A stretch of DNA of 64,000 bases from an uncultured SAR86 cluster bacterium (GTDB taxonomy: Bacteria > Pseudomonadota > Gammaproteobacteria > Magnimaribacterales > AG-339-G14), in contig CACFWO010000005.1 of the NCBI GenBank assembly GCA_902570035.1, positions 1-64,000 of the forward strand. Direction: 5' to 3'. The notes beneath the pieces are model-generated. The model did not search any database. It was not told the origin of the DNA and saw nothing but the letters and a program-made list of their open reading frames with translations. Shown one piece after another: positions 9,377-18,040 of this stretch. The position numbers and the translations under genes were made by a program. The number at the start of each line of letters is the position of its first letter. Position 1 is the first letter of the stretch.

Positions 9377-10453
9377 TTTTCTAATTACCTCAGCAGCGAT
9401 TGCAAGAGAGCTAGTCAAACCAGGACTATCGATACCTTGTAAATGAATTAAATTTTCAAGTCCGTGGTCACTTGCATCAAGTATTTCAAAATCCTGACTG
9501 CCCTCACCTTCAGCCACTATCTTTGATCGGATTCCTGTGTAGTCTGGTGATAAATAAGAGGGATCAAAATTTACCCAATAAGATTTAATTGAATTACAAA
9601 ACTCATCCAAAGTATTGTCATCAAAAGAATACTCAATGGAATCCACCCATTTTGCATTTGGGCCAAAGCGAAGATTATTTTCAATATCCATTCCCGCATG
9701 GATACCGTGTCCATTTGAATTAGGAAGCGGATAGATTAGGTGATTAAAAGGATTCTTCTTTTTATAAAGATAGTAATGACCTTTTGCATACATCACTGTT
9801 TTAATTTTTGGTAAGTTTATTTCTTTGATTCTTTTAGCGACGTCTTCGGTATGAAGACCTGAGGCATTAATTAAATATTTGCATTGAATTTTATCGCTTG
9901 AATTAAGTGTTAATTCGAAATGTCCATTATTTTTTTTAGCTTGCTTTAACTCAGAAGCTAAAACTACATAACCGGTTTTTTTTATGTCCTCCTCTAAGGC
10001 ACTCAAATATTCTGGCACACTTATTATTCCAGACTCGCTTGAAAAAATTGCTCTTTCACATGTTATCTCTTCTTCAAGAACTTTAACCTTTTCTTTTGAG
10101 AGCATTTTTAATGGAACTCCGTTGGAGTTTCCATTTTCATATAATGACTCAAGCTGATCTAGCTGGTTTTTTTCAGTCGCGACTATAAGCTTCCCAGTTT
10201 TTTTAAATGGAATATTTTTTGTAGCCACATATTGATAAAGCTTTTGTCTCCCGTCGCAACATACTTTTGCTTTAAGAGATTTTGGTGAGTAATACAGACC
10301 AGCATGGATAACTCCAGAATTTCTTGTACTAGCACCCTCACCTATTCTATTTTCTTTCTCAATAACAGCTATTTCGATGCCTTTATCGGCTAAGGATTTT
10401 CCAACAGCTAAACCAACTACTCCAGCACCGATAACAACAGCCTCTATTTTCAT
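9362..10453 (-). CDS. lhgO: FAD-dependent oxidoreductase, L-2-hydroxyglutarate oxidase-like
   Basis: This 363-residue DAO-superfamily protein begins with a Rossmann dinucleotide motif (VVIGAGVVGLAVG). STRNSGVIHAGLYY follows, the diagnostic block of LhgO/L2HGDH proteins that oxidise L-2-hydroxyglutarate to 2-oxoglutarate and feed electrons to the respiratory chain. The C-terminal IHLQGIDSPGLTSSLAIA is also family typical. GGGAGAG before the ATG supports the start. It lies 1 bp downstream of the AGCS symporter gene and the grx gene, so the three form an operon. The family call is firm; substrate specificity within the DAO family is an inference from motif resemblance. Confidence 0.82.
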   Translation of the reverse strand: MKIEAVVIGAGVVGLAVGKSLADKGIEIAVIEKENRIGEGASTRNSGVIHAGLYYSPKSLKAKVCCDGRQKLYQYVATKNIPFKKTGKLIVATEKNQLDQLESLYENGNSNGVPLKMLSKEKVKVLEEEITCERAIFSSESGIISVPEYLSALEEDIKKTGYVVLASELKQAKKNNGHFELTLNSSDKIQCKYLINASGLHTEDVAKRIKEINLPKIKTVMYAKGHYYLYKKKNPFNHLIYPLPNSNGHGIHAGMDIENNLRFGPNAKWVDSIEYSFDDNTLDEFCNSIKSYWVNFDPSYLSPDYTGIRSKIVAEGEGSQDFEILDASDHGLENLIHLQGIDSPGLTSSLAIAAEVIRKLGIH

Positions 10454-10454
10454 C

Positions 10455-12098
10455 TCAACTCTCCCTTTCTTGAGTGTAATTATCTTGAAGATTTCTCATT
10501 TCCTTAGAAAGAAGAAAAATGGCAATTAGATTTGGTAATGCAGCCGCAGCAACAGTAATCAGTGCAAAATTCCATATGATTTCTGTATCAATCCAACCTG
10601 TGCCAACAATAAAAAAAGCTGACATATAGACGATCCTATATAGAAAAACGTATTTTTTACCGAACAAATAAATTGTGCATCGATCTCCGTAGTAAGACCA
10701 TGACACCACTGTGCTGAAAGCAAACAACAAGAGACCTAAGGTGACAATGTATTCTCCATAATCGCCAAAGAAACCTTTGTTGAATGCTTTACTGGTCAGT
10801 ACAGCAGATTTAACTAAAGATTTTCCAACGATATCTACATCAGATGAAACTAGGCCATCTTTTAAGATAATTTCACCGTTAAATAGATTTTCATTTTCAT
10901 AGATAAGGATATCTTCTGCGAATGATCTATTATTTATAAATGTATAATTTCCCTCAACTCTTCCAGACTTAATGTTTATTTCTCCGGAATAAAGGTTGAT
11001 GGAATTATTATTTCCTTGAAAGAAATCGATTAGTTCTTCCGAGTCAGTTTCATCAATTCTTCCCTCTAGAATAAAAAAAGTTGTTCTTTCAAATTTGTTT
11101 TCATATTTCTCTATCCAGGCGCCTGAAGAAAGGATAACCAGACCGGTGAGGGTACAGATTACAATGGTGTCAATAAAAGGCTCGAGTATAGAGACAAAAC
11201 CTTCCTCGATAGATTCTTTCGTTTTTGAAGTAGCATGTGCAATAGGCGCTGAACCTTGCCCCGCCTCGTTTGAATATAACCCTCTCGCAACTCCATAATT
11301 GAAAGCCGTCGCTATGCTTGCACCTAAAAATCCACCGACTACCGACGTTCCCGTAAAGATATCGCTGAATATCATTTGAAAAGTAGGAAGGATATTTTCA
11401 TAGTTATAAAAAATAACACTTAGTGCGCCAATAAAATAAATTGTAGCCATTGTTGGCACAATGGAAGCGGCAACCGAAGCTATTCTTTTTAGTCCCCCAA
11501 TTATCACTAGTCCAACTAGGATAGTCATAACGATAGACGTTGTAAGATTAGGGATAGAAAAACTGGAAAATAACGTACTGCTAATATTATCTATTTGGGG
11601 CATCATCCCTGAGCCAAATGTAGTGACTAATAAACAAAACGCAAAGATAATTCCCAACCATTTAGACTTTAAGCCATTTTGCATATAATACATTGGACCA
11701 CCGGCAATAGATCCATCTTTCAACGTGATCCTATATTTATGGGCTAAAGATACCTCAACATATTTAGTAGTCATTCCTAAGAATGCAGTAATCCACATCC
11801 AAAAAAGTGCAGCGGGTCCACCAATGAAGATTGCCATTGCCACTCCTCCAATGTTTCCGGTTCCAACTGTTCCTGATAAAGCAGTGCTTAAGGCTTGAAA
11901 AGGTGTGGTTTCTCCTTTGTTATCTTTATATTTATTTCCAGAAAAAAGAATTTTCCAAGCTCTGTTAAAAAAAATGATTTGTGGGAATTTAAGATAGAAA
12001 GTAAAAAAAATACCTGTTCCCAAAAGTAAAGCTGGAAACCACGGAGAGCTACCAAAGTAACTATCTATCAGCAGAATTGCTGAATTTATCGAATCCAC
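10455..12098 (-). CDS. Sodium:alanine/glycine symporter (AGCS family) with large loop insert
   Basis: Family blocks include FQALSTALSGTVGTGNIGGVA near residue 65, GAGFLGAS-like and NEAGQGSAPIAHA segments, and LLLFAFSTVVSWSYYGDRC near 455. These identify an AGCS transporter moving small neutral amino acids with Na+ through the inner membrane. It has 547 residues whereas most members have about 450. The excess is a hydrophilic, beta-rich stretch of about 100 residues (roughly 340-440) between two membrane helices. The start codon is GTG, 2 nt after the glutaredoxin stop, so it is translationally coupled. It is followed at 1 bp by the LhgO-like oxidase. The amino acid carried is not determinable. 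Confidence 0.9.
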   Translation of the reverse strand: MDSINSAILLIDSYFGSSPWFPALLLGTGIFFTFYLKFPQIIFFNRAWKILFSGNKYKDNKGETTPFQALSTALSGTVGTGNIGGVAMAIFIGGPAALFWMWITAFLGMTTKYVEVSLAHKYRITLKDGSIAGGPMYYMQNGLKSKWLGIIFAFCLLVTTFGSGMMPQIDNISSTLFSSFSIPNLTTSIVMTILVGLVIIGGLKRIASVAASIVPTMATIYFIGALSVIFYNYENILPTFQMIFSDIFTGTSVVGGFLGASIATAFNYGVARGLYSNEAGQGSAPIAHATSKTKESIEEGFVSILEPFIDTIVICTLTGLVILSSGAWIEKYENKFERTTFFILEGRIDETDSEELIDFFQGNNNSINLYSGEINIKSGRVEGNYTFINNRSFAEDILIYENENLFNGEIILKDGLVSSDVDIVGKSLVKSAVLTSKAFNKGFFGDYGEYIVTLGLLLFAFSTVVSWSYYGDRCTIYLFGKKYVFLYRIVYMSAFFIVGTGWIDTEIIWNFALITVAAAALPNLIAIFLLSKEMRNLQDNYTQERES

Positions 12099-12100
12099 TG

Positions 12101-12331
12101 CTAAATAGCTTTAGTCTGAACGTATTGATTAAATTCTTGATAGCCACCAACTAACTCTCCATCAACAATAATTTGAGGAAAAGTTCTGGCATTTGGAAAT
12201 TTTTCTGTGAATTCTTCTCGATTGAAATCTTCATCAAGCATATATTTTTTAAATTCTAAATCCTTTGTTTCGCATATTTGAACGGCTGCATCGCAGAATG
12301 GGCATTGTGGTTTTGACCAAATTTCTATCAT
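12101..12331 (-). CDS. grxC: Glutaredoxin (dithiol CPFC)
   Basis: A 76-residue glutaredoxin-fold protein with the dithiol active site CPFC at residues 10-13 and the glutathione-binding FPQIIVDGELVGGY (TxxP-like cis-Pro, GG). It should reduce protein or glutathione mixed disulfides in the cytoplasm. AGGAGACATT directly precedes the ATG. First gene of a grx-AGCS-lhgO operon, with start codons only 24 bp from a divergent membrane-protein gene. A monothiol glutaredoxin (grxD) is encoded separately at 33130. Confidence 0.88.
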   Translation of the reverse strand: MIEIWSKPQCPFCDAAVQICETKDLEFKKYMLDEDFNREEFTEKFPNARTFPQIIVDGELVGGYQEFNQYVQTKAI

Positions 12332-12355
12332 AATGTCTCCTACATTTATTATTCT

Positions 12356-13042
12356 ATGATTCTAAACGCTATCACATCAGGCTTCACATTATATTTTAAT
12401 AATTTTTTAACTTTTTCTAAGATATTTTTAATTCCAATCCTGTTTATTGGTCTGCTTTCTACTGCTGCAGATTATTTATTCTCTTTAGGAGAGGATTACT
12501 TTGTTGTTGCTGCATTGATTCTAATTTTTCAAGTTATTTTCTTGACTCCTCTGTATACCGGCATGGCAATCTTAATAGGTAGAGATTTAAGAAATGGATC
12601 TCTAAATAAACTCATCGGCTATGTGATAGTTGCAGCCCAACTAGCTTTAAAGATTTTCATTCTTCAAGTAATCATTGGAATTATGACAATCATAGGTTTA
12701 GTTTTATTTATTATTCCTGGTCTTTATATCCAATTTAGATTTACTTACTCAGTCTATTACTTAGTCTTGGAAGGAAATTCTATCTTAGGTTCTTTAGACA
12801 ATTTATGGAATGAATCTAGAGAAGTTCACTGGTCTTTATTCAACGCAGGAGTTTTATTGACTCTTATAACGATTTCTTTTGTTTTGATTCTTTATGCAAT
12901 TTTAGGAATATCGTCTCAAGATGAAATGTCAGTAGTTTTAAGCTTTATTGGTAATTGCATTACTATCTACTTACAAATGATTCTAGTAGCTTTCCCTGTG
13001 TATTCAATTTACCAATTAATTCTTAAAAAAATCAGTAGCTAA
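12356..13042 (+). CDS. Conserved integral membrane protein, function unknown
   Basis: This is a 228-residue, very hydrophobic protein with about six predicted membrane helices and no catalytic motif that I recognise. The overall pattern (IIPGLYIQFRF then LWNESREVHW, then two more helices) resembles YciC/UPF0259-type or DUF-class bacterial membrane proteins, but I cannot assign it firmly. There is no Shine-Dalgarno sequence before the ATG, and the divergent grx start is only 24 bp away, so the mRNA may be leaderless or nearly so. The last 11 nt overlap the convergent holB gene. The coding call is supported by length, hydrophobic periodicity and codon pattern. Confidence 0.75.
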   Translation: MILNAITSGFTLYFNNFLTFSKIFLIPILFIGLLSTAADYLFSLGEDYFVVAALILIFQVIFLTPLYTGMAILIGRDLRNGSLNKLIGYVIVAAQLALKIFILQVIIGIMTIIGLVLFIIPGLYIQFRFTYSVYYLVLEGNSILGSLDNLWNESREVHWSLFNAGVLLTLITISFVLILYAILGISSQDEMSVVLSFIGNCITIYLQMILVAFPVYSIYQLILKKISS

Positions 13043-13919
13043 TTGCAGCAGTTTGAAAATCATAGTTAAGATTTTCATTTGTCTGCAAGGAATTTATCAC
13101 GGGTAAAATTTCATCATAAAGACATATCAATGTGTGTGTATCTAAAGTATTTTTAATCTCTTTGGAAAGTTGAGCAAATGGAGTATCGCTTAAAGTTTCT
13201 GTGAAATGAATGAGAATGCTTTCTTCAATTATTTTTGATAACCAATTAAGCTTTATCAGCAGGTTATCCTTGTCTTTATCTTTGATTAAGTAGTTGATTA
13301 TCTCCCTCCCCTTTAATGAGACCAAATTATCAAACAATCTCATGACTTCTTCTTTGTTCCAGCATTCTTCTGGGTAATCATTTTCATTGATGTCGATAAA
13401 TCCATCATTATTTGAATCACGATTCAGTCTATGCATTTCAGGATTAAGTTTGTAGTGTGTCAATCTACTTAAAACTGTTGGCTTAAGTCTGTAAGGTAAA
13501 GAAGTAGTTAAAATAAACTTTAAATTTTCCGGCGGCTCTTCCAATGACTTCAATAAAGTATCTTGTGCAAAAAAATTTAACTTATCAGCTCTAAGGATTA
13601 ATACAATTTTTTTATTGGCAATTAATGGGGTCGAATATATAAAATCTGATGCTTCTCTGATCTGTTTAATTTGAATTTGTGTCCTGTCTTTAGAACGCTC
13701 AATTACTTTGATGTCGGGATGAGAATTAGCAGAAAATAAATTACATGAATGACAATTATTACAAAACAAATTATTTTTTTTGGTATCTTTACACAAAAAA
13801 GATTGAGCAACGTGCAATGCAATTTTTTCTGGTTGTGATATTGAATTTCCAGACAGAAGGAATGAAGAAGCGCTGCTCATAAAAATTAAATTAATCAGAT
13901 TTTCTAAGTCCTTAGTCAT
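13032..13919 (-). CDS. holB: DNA polymerase III delta' subunit
   Basis: A 295-residue AAA+-like clamp-loader subunit. The zinc module appears as FCNNCHSC with an upstream Cys, followed by HPDIKVIE. LLKSLEEPPENLKFILTT is the sensor/Walker-B-side block of delta'. The usual SRC motif is SRL here. As in other delta' subunits, no P-loop is visible. It works with DnaX and HolA to load the beta clamp. It is slightly shorter than E. coli HolB. Near residues 166-177 it carries DSNNDGFIDINE, an EF-hand-type loop not expected in this family. It lies 1 nt after tmk, as in the conserved gammaproteobacterial order. It overlaps the convergent membrane-protein gene by 11 nt. Confidence 0.88.
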   Translation of the reverse strand: MTKDLENLINLIFMSSASSFLLSGNSISQPEKIALHVAQSFLCKDTKKNNLFCNNCHSCNLFSANSHPDIKVIERSKDRTQIQIKQIREASDFIYSTPLIANKKIVLILRADKLNFFAQDTLLKSLEEPPENLKFILTTSLPYRLKPTVLSRLTHYKLNPEMHRLNRDSNNDGFIDINENDYPEECWNKEEVMRLFDNLVSLKGREIINYLIKDKDKDNLLIKLNWLSKIIEESILIHFTETLSDTPFAQLSKEIKNTLDTHTLICLYDEILPVINSLQTNENLNYDFQTAAISY

Positions 13920-13920
13920 T

Positions 13921-14514
13921 TCAAAAAAGTTTATTGATAACTGATTGAAGAATTTTGTCAGGCTCTTGTTCAGCGTCTACGGTAATGAACCTATCAGGAT
14001 TATCGCCTGCAGCATCTAAGAAACTTTTCCTTACCCTTTTATGGAACTCTGTATTCTCTGATTCAAATCTATCAAGTTCATTTCTTGTGGAAGCTCTTTT
14101 CAAACCTTCTTCCGGACTAATATCTAACAGAATAGTTCTGTCAGGTAACATTATTTCTGTTTGACTGACTAAATTATCAATGATCTTTTTGGGGATACCT
14201 CTGCCAGCCCCTTGGTAGGCATAAGTTGAATCAATATATCGATCTGTAATGACAATTTTTCCTGCTTCTAGAGATGGCTTTATTACTTTATCTAGATGAT
14301 CCAATCTATCAGAGAACATCAATAAAAGTTCTGTTAATGGACTAATTTGTTGCTTTTTGTCTAAAAGAATTGAGCGAAGGATTTTCCCTATTGAGGTACT
14401 GCCTGGCTCCTTAGTGATTACGTAATCAATATTTCTTTCTTGAAGGTGCTGATCTAGACCATTTACTAGAGTTGATTTTCCACATCCTTCAATACCTTCT
14501 ACGCTAATAAACAT
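13921..14514 (-). CDS. tmk: Thymidylate kinase
   Basis: This 197-residue protein begins FISVEGIEGCGKST, the P-loop of dTMP kinase, and has the DRYIDSTYAYQGAGRG substrate/LID-associated block near residue 90 and TKEPG near 35. It phosphorylates dTMP to dTDP in the cytoplasm. Length matches the family. It lies between mltG and holB, the same order as in E. coli. A 31-nt gap separates it from mltG. Confidence 0.96.
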   Translation of the reverse strand: MFISVEGIEGCGKSTLVNGLDQHLQERNIDYVITKEPGSTSIGKILRSILLDKKQQISPLTELLLMFSDRLDHLDKVIKPSLEAGKIVITDRYIDSTYAYQGAGRGIPKKIIDNLVSQTEIMLPDRTILLDISPEEGLKRASTRNELDRFESENTEFHKRVRKSFLDAAGDNPDRFITVDAEQEPDKILQSVINKLF

Positions 14515-14545
14515 TCAGTGAAGTTTATCAAACTAAAAGATTATT

Positions 14546-15475
14546 CTATTGATATTTTTTTATAGCTTCTTTGTGCTCATCGTATGTTTCAGAAAAATGA
14601 TGAGCACATCTATCTTTCGCAACAAAGTATAGAAAGCTATGTATATCGGGGTTTGATGCTGCCCTTATAGCTGATTCAGATGGATTTGATATAGGCATGG
14701 GAGGTAATCCTTTATTTGTATATGTATTGAAAGGAGTATCTTTCCTTAAATGATGCTTTTTAATATCTCCATCAAAATCCTCAATGCCATAAATTACCGA
14801 AGAATCAATTTGCAGAGGCATATTTAAACGTAGCCTGTTATAAATAACGCCTGCTACTTTCTTATGCTCATTAGGACACGCCTCTTTTTCTAATAAGGAT
14901 GCTAGAACTAAAAGTTCTTGGGGTTCTTGCAAAGAAACATAAGGAGTTCTTGAATTCCAGTATTTTTCTAAAAGACCGTCTTGAGTAAGGATTGCTTCTA
15001 AAAAGACATCTTCACTATCTTCAACGCTTGAGTAGTAGTAGGTATTTGGATGGAATCTCCCTTCAAGGGCATGGATGTTTGTTTTATCAAATTTAATTCC
15101 ATTGATTTTTAAAGAAACTGGTACGTTCGATCCATCTAGTATTGAGCTAATAGTGGAACCTTCAGGGATTCTATATTTTCGAAAATGGGTATCTGATGAA
15201 ATTATTTTTGTTAAAACAGAGAAAAGATTCTCATGTTTTCTAATCAAATAATCTCCGTAAGTGATATTTTTGTCTAAAGATGTGTATTGAAGGATAACCG
15301 TAACAAATGAGGGAACGGTTACATCTATGTTTTCTAGGTTATCAATGATCTTTAAATAAGAATCTCCTTTTTTAATTTCAAAAATTAAATCTTCTTTGAT
15401 TTCAGATGGTTTTATAAATAAAAATATGCTGAATAAAATATTTATAAAAGAAACTGTAAGTAAAAGTCTTATCAC
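14546..15475 (-). CDS. mltG: Endolytic murein transglycosylase
   Basis: The protein has 309 residues with one N-terminal membrane helix (about 3-22), a LysM-like segment and a YceG/MltG catalytic domain. LLASLLEKEACPNEHKKVAGVIYNR contains the catalytic Glu, and LQIDSSVIYGI the substrate-groove block; the C-terminal SETYDEHKEA is also typical. It cleaves nascent peptidoglycan strands at the inner membrane and sets glycan length. The start is GTG directly after the fabF stop codon, indicating translational coupling. In E. coli pabC lies between fabF and mltG; it is absent here. Confidence 0.93.
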   Translation of the reverse strand: MIRLLLTVSFINILFSIFLFIKPSEIKEDLIFEIKKGDSYLKIIDNLENIDVTVPSFVTVILQYTSLDKNITYGDYLIRKHENLFSVLTKIISSDTHFRKYRIPEGSTISSILDGSNVPVSLKINGIKFDKTNIHALEGRFHPNTYYYSSVEDSEDVFLEAILTQDGLLEKYWNSRTPYVSLQEPQELLVLASLLEKEACPNEHKKVAGVIYNRLRLNMPLQIDSSVIYGIEDFDGDIKKHHLRKDTPFNTYTNKGLPPMPISNPSESAIRAASNPDIHSFLYFVAKDRCAHHFSETYDEHKEAIKKYQ

Positions 15476-16720
15476 CTATATTTTTGAGAACACTAAAGAT
15501 GCGTTCGTTCCACCAAAACCAAATGAATTATTCAGAACATAGCTAATTTCTTTTTCTTGAGATTCATTAGCAACATAGTTAAGTTTTGGAGCATCTGCGT
15601 CAAGATTATCAAGATTTATAGTTGGAGGGAGACGATTATCTCTGAGACTTAGAATAGAAAAAATAGATTCAATTGCACCCGCTGCACCTAAAAGATGACC
15701 CGACATGGACTTTGTAGATGAGACAGCAATTTGTTCTTTAGAAGTAGAAAAAATATCAGCTATCGCGTTTGCTTCAATGATATCTCCTAAAGGTGTAGAT
15801 GTTCCATGAGCATTTATATAGTCAATTTTAGAGCTATCTAAATCTGCATCCTTTAATGCTGAAATCATTGCCTGTTTCGCACCTTTCCCGTCTTCAGCAG
15901 GAGCTGTCATATGAAAAGCATCAGAACTCATTCCAAATCCTGATACTTCTGCATAGATATTTGCAGATCTTGCTTTAGCATGCTCGTATTCTTCCAATAC
16001 TAAAACACCTGCACCATCGCCTAAAACAAAACCATCTCTATCTTTATCCCACGGTCTGCTGGCTTTTGTAGGATTTGCGTTATTTGTAGATAAAGCTGTT
16101 AATGCCGAAAACCCTCCCAAACCAAGCGGAGTGATAGCCATCTCTGATCCGCCGGTGATCATGACATCGCAATCACCATGTGAAATCGACCTAGCGGAAA
16201 ATCCAATGCTGTGATTTCCGCTGGAACAAGCTGTAACAATAGACAAATTAGGGCCGTGCAATCCAAATTCTATGGAGACCAAGCCAGAAACCATATTTAC
16301 GATAGCTCCTGGAACAAAAAATGGTGAAATCTTTCTAGGACCTCTCTTATCTAAAGTAAGAGCATTTTTTTCAATGGTATCTAAACCACCGATGCCGGAT
16401 CCTATCGAGACTCCTATTCTCGAAGAATCGATGGAATTTAGCTCCAAGCCAGAATTTTCAATTGCATGTTTGGAAGCAACTAATCCATATTGAACAAATT
16501 CATCAACTCTTCGCTTAGTCTTTACATCCAAATGATTTACATCATCAAAGTTTTCTACTGGAGCAGCAAATTTGGTTGGGTAATCTGTTACATCGAATTT
16601 AGTTACGGTCTTAGCGCCGCTTTTACCGGCTAAAATATTTTGCCATGTTGTTTCTAGTTCATTACCCAGTGGGGAAATGATACCCATGCCTGTAACTACA
16701 ACTCTACGAGATGCGGACAT
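15476..16720 (-). CDS. fabF: 3-oxoacyl-[acyl-carrier-protein] synthase II
   Basis: A 414-residue condensing enzyme with the Cys-His-His triad: Cys in VTACSSGNHS (about 164), His in NAHGTSTPLGD, and His in SGHLLGAAGAIE. The N-terminus VVVTGMGIISPLGN and C-terminus SFGFGGTNASLVF are family signatures. It elongates acyl-ACP with malonyl-ACP in type II fatty acid synthesis. It lies 18 nt downstream of acpP in the conserved fabG-acpP-fabF order. Confidence 0.96.
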   Translation of the reverse strand: MSASRRVVVTGMGIISPLGNELETTWQNILAGKSGAKTVTKFDVTDYPTKFAAPVENFDDVNHLDVKTKRRVDEFVQYGLVASKHAIENSGLELNSIDSSRIGVSIGSGIGGLDTIEKNALTLDKRGPRKISPFFVPGAIVNMVSGLVSIEFGLHGPNLSIVTACSSGNHSIGFSARSISHGDCDVMITGGSEMAITPLGLGGFSALTALSTNNANPTKASRPWDKDRDGFVLGDGAGVLVLEEYEHAKARSANIYAEVSGFGMSSDAFHMTAPAEDGKGAKQAMISALKDADLDSSKIDYINAHGTSTPLGDIIEANAIADIFSTSKEQIAVSSTKSMSGHLLGAAGAIESIFSILSLRDNRLPPTINLDNLDADAPKLNYVANESQEKEISYVLNNSFGFGGTNASLVFSKI

Positions 16721-16738
16721 GAGAGAAATTGAATGGAA

Positions 16739-16972
16739 TTAAGATGCAGATTCTATGTAACTGATAGCATCTTGAACAGTTGCTATTTTCTCAGCTTCTT
16801 CATCAGGAATTTCAATTTCAAATTCCTCTTCAAAAGCCATTACAAGTTCAACAGTATCAAGTGAATCTGCTCCTAAATCGTCTATAAAAGAAGCTGTTGT
16901 AGTAACTTCTTCTTCACTTACGCCTAATTGTTCGCAAACAATTCTCTGTACTCTTTCTTGTGTGCTGCTCAT
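16739..16972 (-). CDS. acpP: Acyl carrier protein
   Basis: A 77-residue acidic four-helix protein with the phosphopantetheine attachment motif [18 protein letters not shown]; the modified Ser is at about residue 38. It carries the growing acyl chain for FabF and FabG. AAAGAGG lies upstream of the ATG, and a TATAAT box is visible in the fabG-acpP gap, as expected for an abundant protein needing extra transcription. Confidence 0.97.
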   Translation of the reverse strand: MSSTQERVQRIVCEQLGVSEEEVTTTASFIDDLGADSLDTVELVMAFEEEFEIEIPDEEAEKIATVQDAISYIESAS

Positions 16973-17003
16973 AAATACCTCTTTAAGGTTTGAAAGTTTT
17001 CGA

Positions 17004-17009
17004 ATTATA
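17004..17009 (-). promoter_or_regulatory. Candidate -10 box of acpP promoter
   Basis: The 77-bp fabG-acpP gap contains TATAAT on the minus strand, 32 nt before the acpP start, preceded by an A/T-rich stretch without a clear -35. It is a plausible internal promoter of the fab operon. Confidence 0.45.
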
Positions 17010-17049
17010 TACCTAGAAGATAAGTTTTTTAATTTTTTTTATGCATAAC

Positions 17050-17784
17050 CTACATATAAAGTCCACCATTTATATGAATGGTCTGACCAGTAATGTAATT
17101 TGCTTCATCAGAAGATAGAAAATAAATTAAATCAGCTACATCTTCGGTAGAACCTAGCCTTCCTAGAGGAATTTGGTCTGACATAAACTTTAAAGTATCT
17201 TCATCCATACCTTTGATCATATCTGTCTCTATGAAACCTGGAGCAACGCAATTAACAGTTATATTCCTCGGCGCCAATTCCCTGGCTAAAGACCTTGAAA
17301 ATGCTTCTAAACCTGATTTTGCAGCTGCGTAATTAGCTTGCCCCTTATTTCCAATTGCTGCTGAAGTAGAAGAAATATTAATAATTCTTCCAGATTTATT
17401 TTTCACCATTTTTTTTGAAAAAAATTTCAGTAAAGAAAAAACAGAGCTTAGATGAACCTGAATTACCTCATCCCACTCTATATCTTTCATCCTCAGAAAA
17501 ATATTATCTCTTGTTATACCGGCATTATTGACGACAATCTCTGGATTGATACCTTTATTCTTCAACGTATCAAATAAATTTTCAATTGATTGCTTATCAG
17601 AAAGATCAAGTTGTATTCCAAAGCCTCCTCCAGATGATTCGGATAAGATTCCATTTATAACATTAACGCCTTCCTCAGAAGTAGCCGTTCCGATCACAGG
17701 AAACCCTTTAGAAGAAAATAACTTCAGTATGCTTTGACCAATGCCTCTCGAAGCACCGGACACAAAAACATGTTGAGAATTCAA
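17050..17784 (-). CDS. fabG: 3-oxoacyl-[acyl-carrier-protein] reductase
   Basis: A 244-residue short-chain dehydrogenase with the NADP-binding VSGASRGIGQSI, NNAGITRDN, the catalytic Ser in INISS, YAAAKSG (Tyr-Lys), and the FabG C-terminus ITGQTIHINGGLYM. It reduces 3-oxoacyl-ACP. It lies directly after rpmF (7 nt) although plsX, fabH and fabD normally lie between them. Confidence 0.95.
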   Translation of the reverse strand: MNSQHVFVSGASRGIGQSILKLFSSKGFPVIGTATSEEGVNVINGILSESSGGGFGIQLDLSDKQSIENLFDTLKNKGINPEIVVNNAGITRDNIFLRMKDIEWDEVIQVHLSSVFSLLKFFSKKMVKNKSGRIINISSTSAAIGNKGQANYAAAKSGLEAFSRSLARELAPRNITVNCVAPGFIETDMIKGMDEDTLKFMSDQIPLGRLGSTEDVADLIYFLSSDEANYITGQTIHINGGLYM

Positions 17785-17791
17785 AACTTAA

Positions 17792-18001
17792 CTATTCAGG
17801 AGTATTTTGTTCTTCAGTGTCTTCTTTGATTTTTACTTCCATTACCTTCTTGCCTTTATAAAAACCATCTGAAGTCATGACATGACGCTGATGACGTTCT
17901 CCTGAAACCTGATCGGTAGATAAGGTTGTATTTTTTAGAGCATTGTGGGACCTACGTGCTCCTCTTCTTGCTCTAGATACTTTACTTTTTTGTACTGCCA
18001 T
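17792..18001 (-). CDS. rpmF: 50S ribosomal protein L32
   Basis: A 69-residue basic protein whose N-terminus [20 protein letters not shown] and [21 protein letters not shown] match L32 of the zinc-free gammaproteobacterial type. It has an acidic C-terminal extension ([10 protein letters not shown]) beyond the usual ~57 residues. It heads the fatty-acid cluster, 39 nt after rluC. Confidence 0.94.
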   Translation of the reverse strand: MAVQKSKVSRARRGARRSHNALKNTTLSTDQVSGERHQRHVMTSDGFYKGKKVMEVKIKEDTEEQNTPE

Positions 18002-18040
18002 AATTAAAGAATGGGATTCTAGATGAAATTTCGTTTCCCA

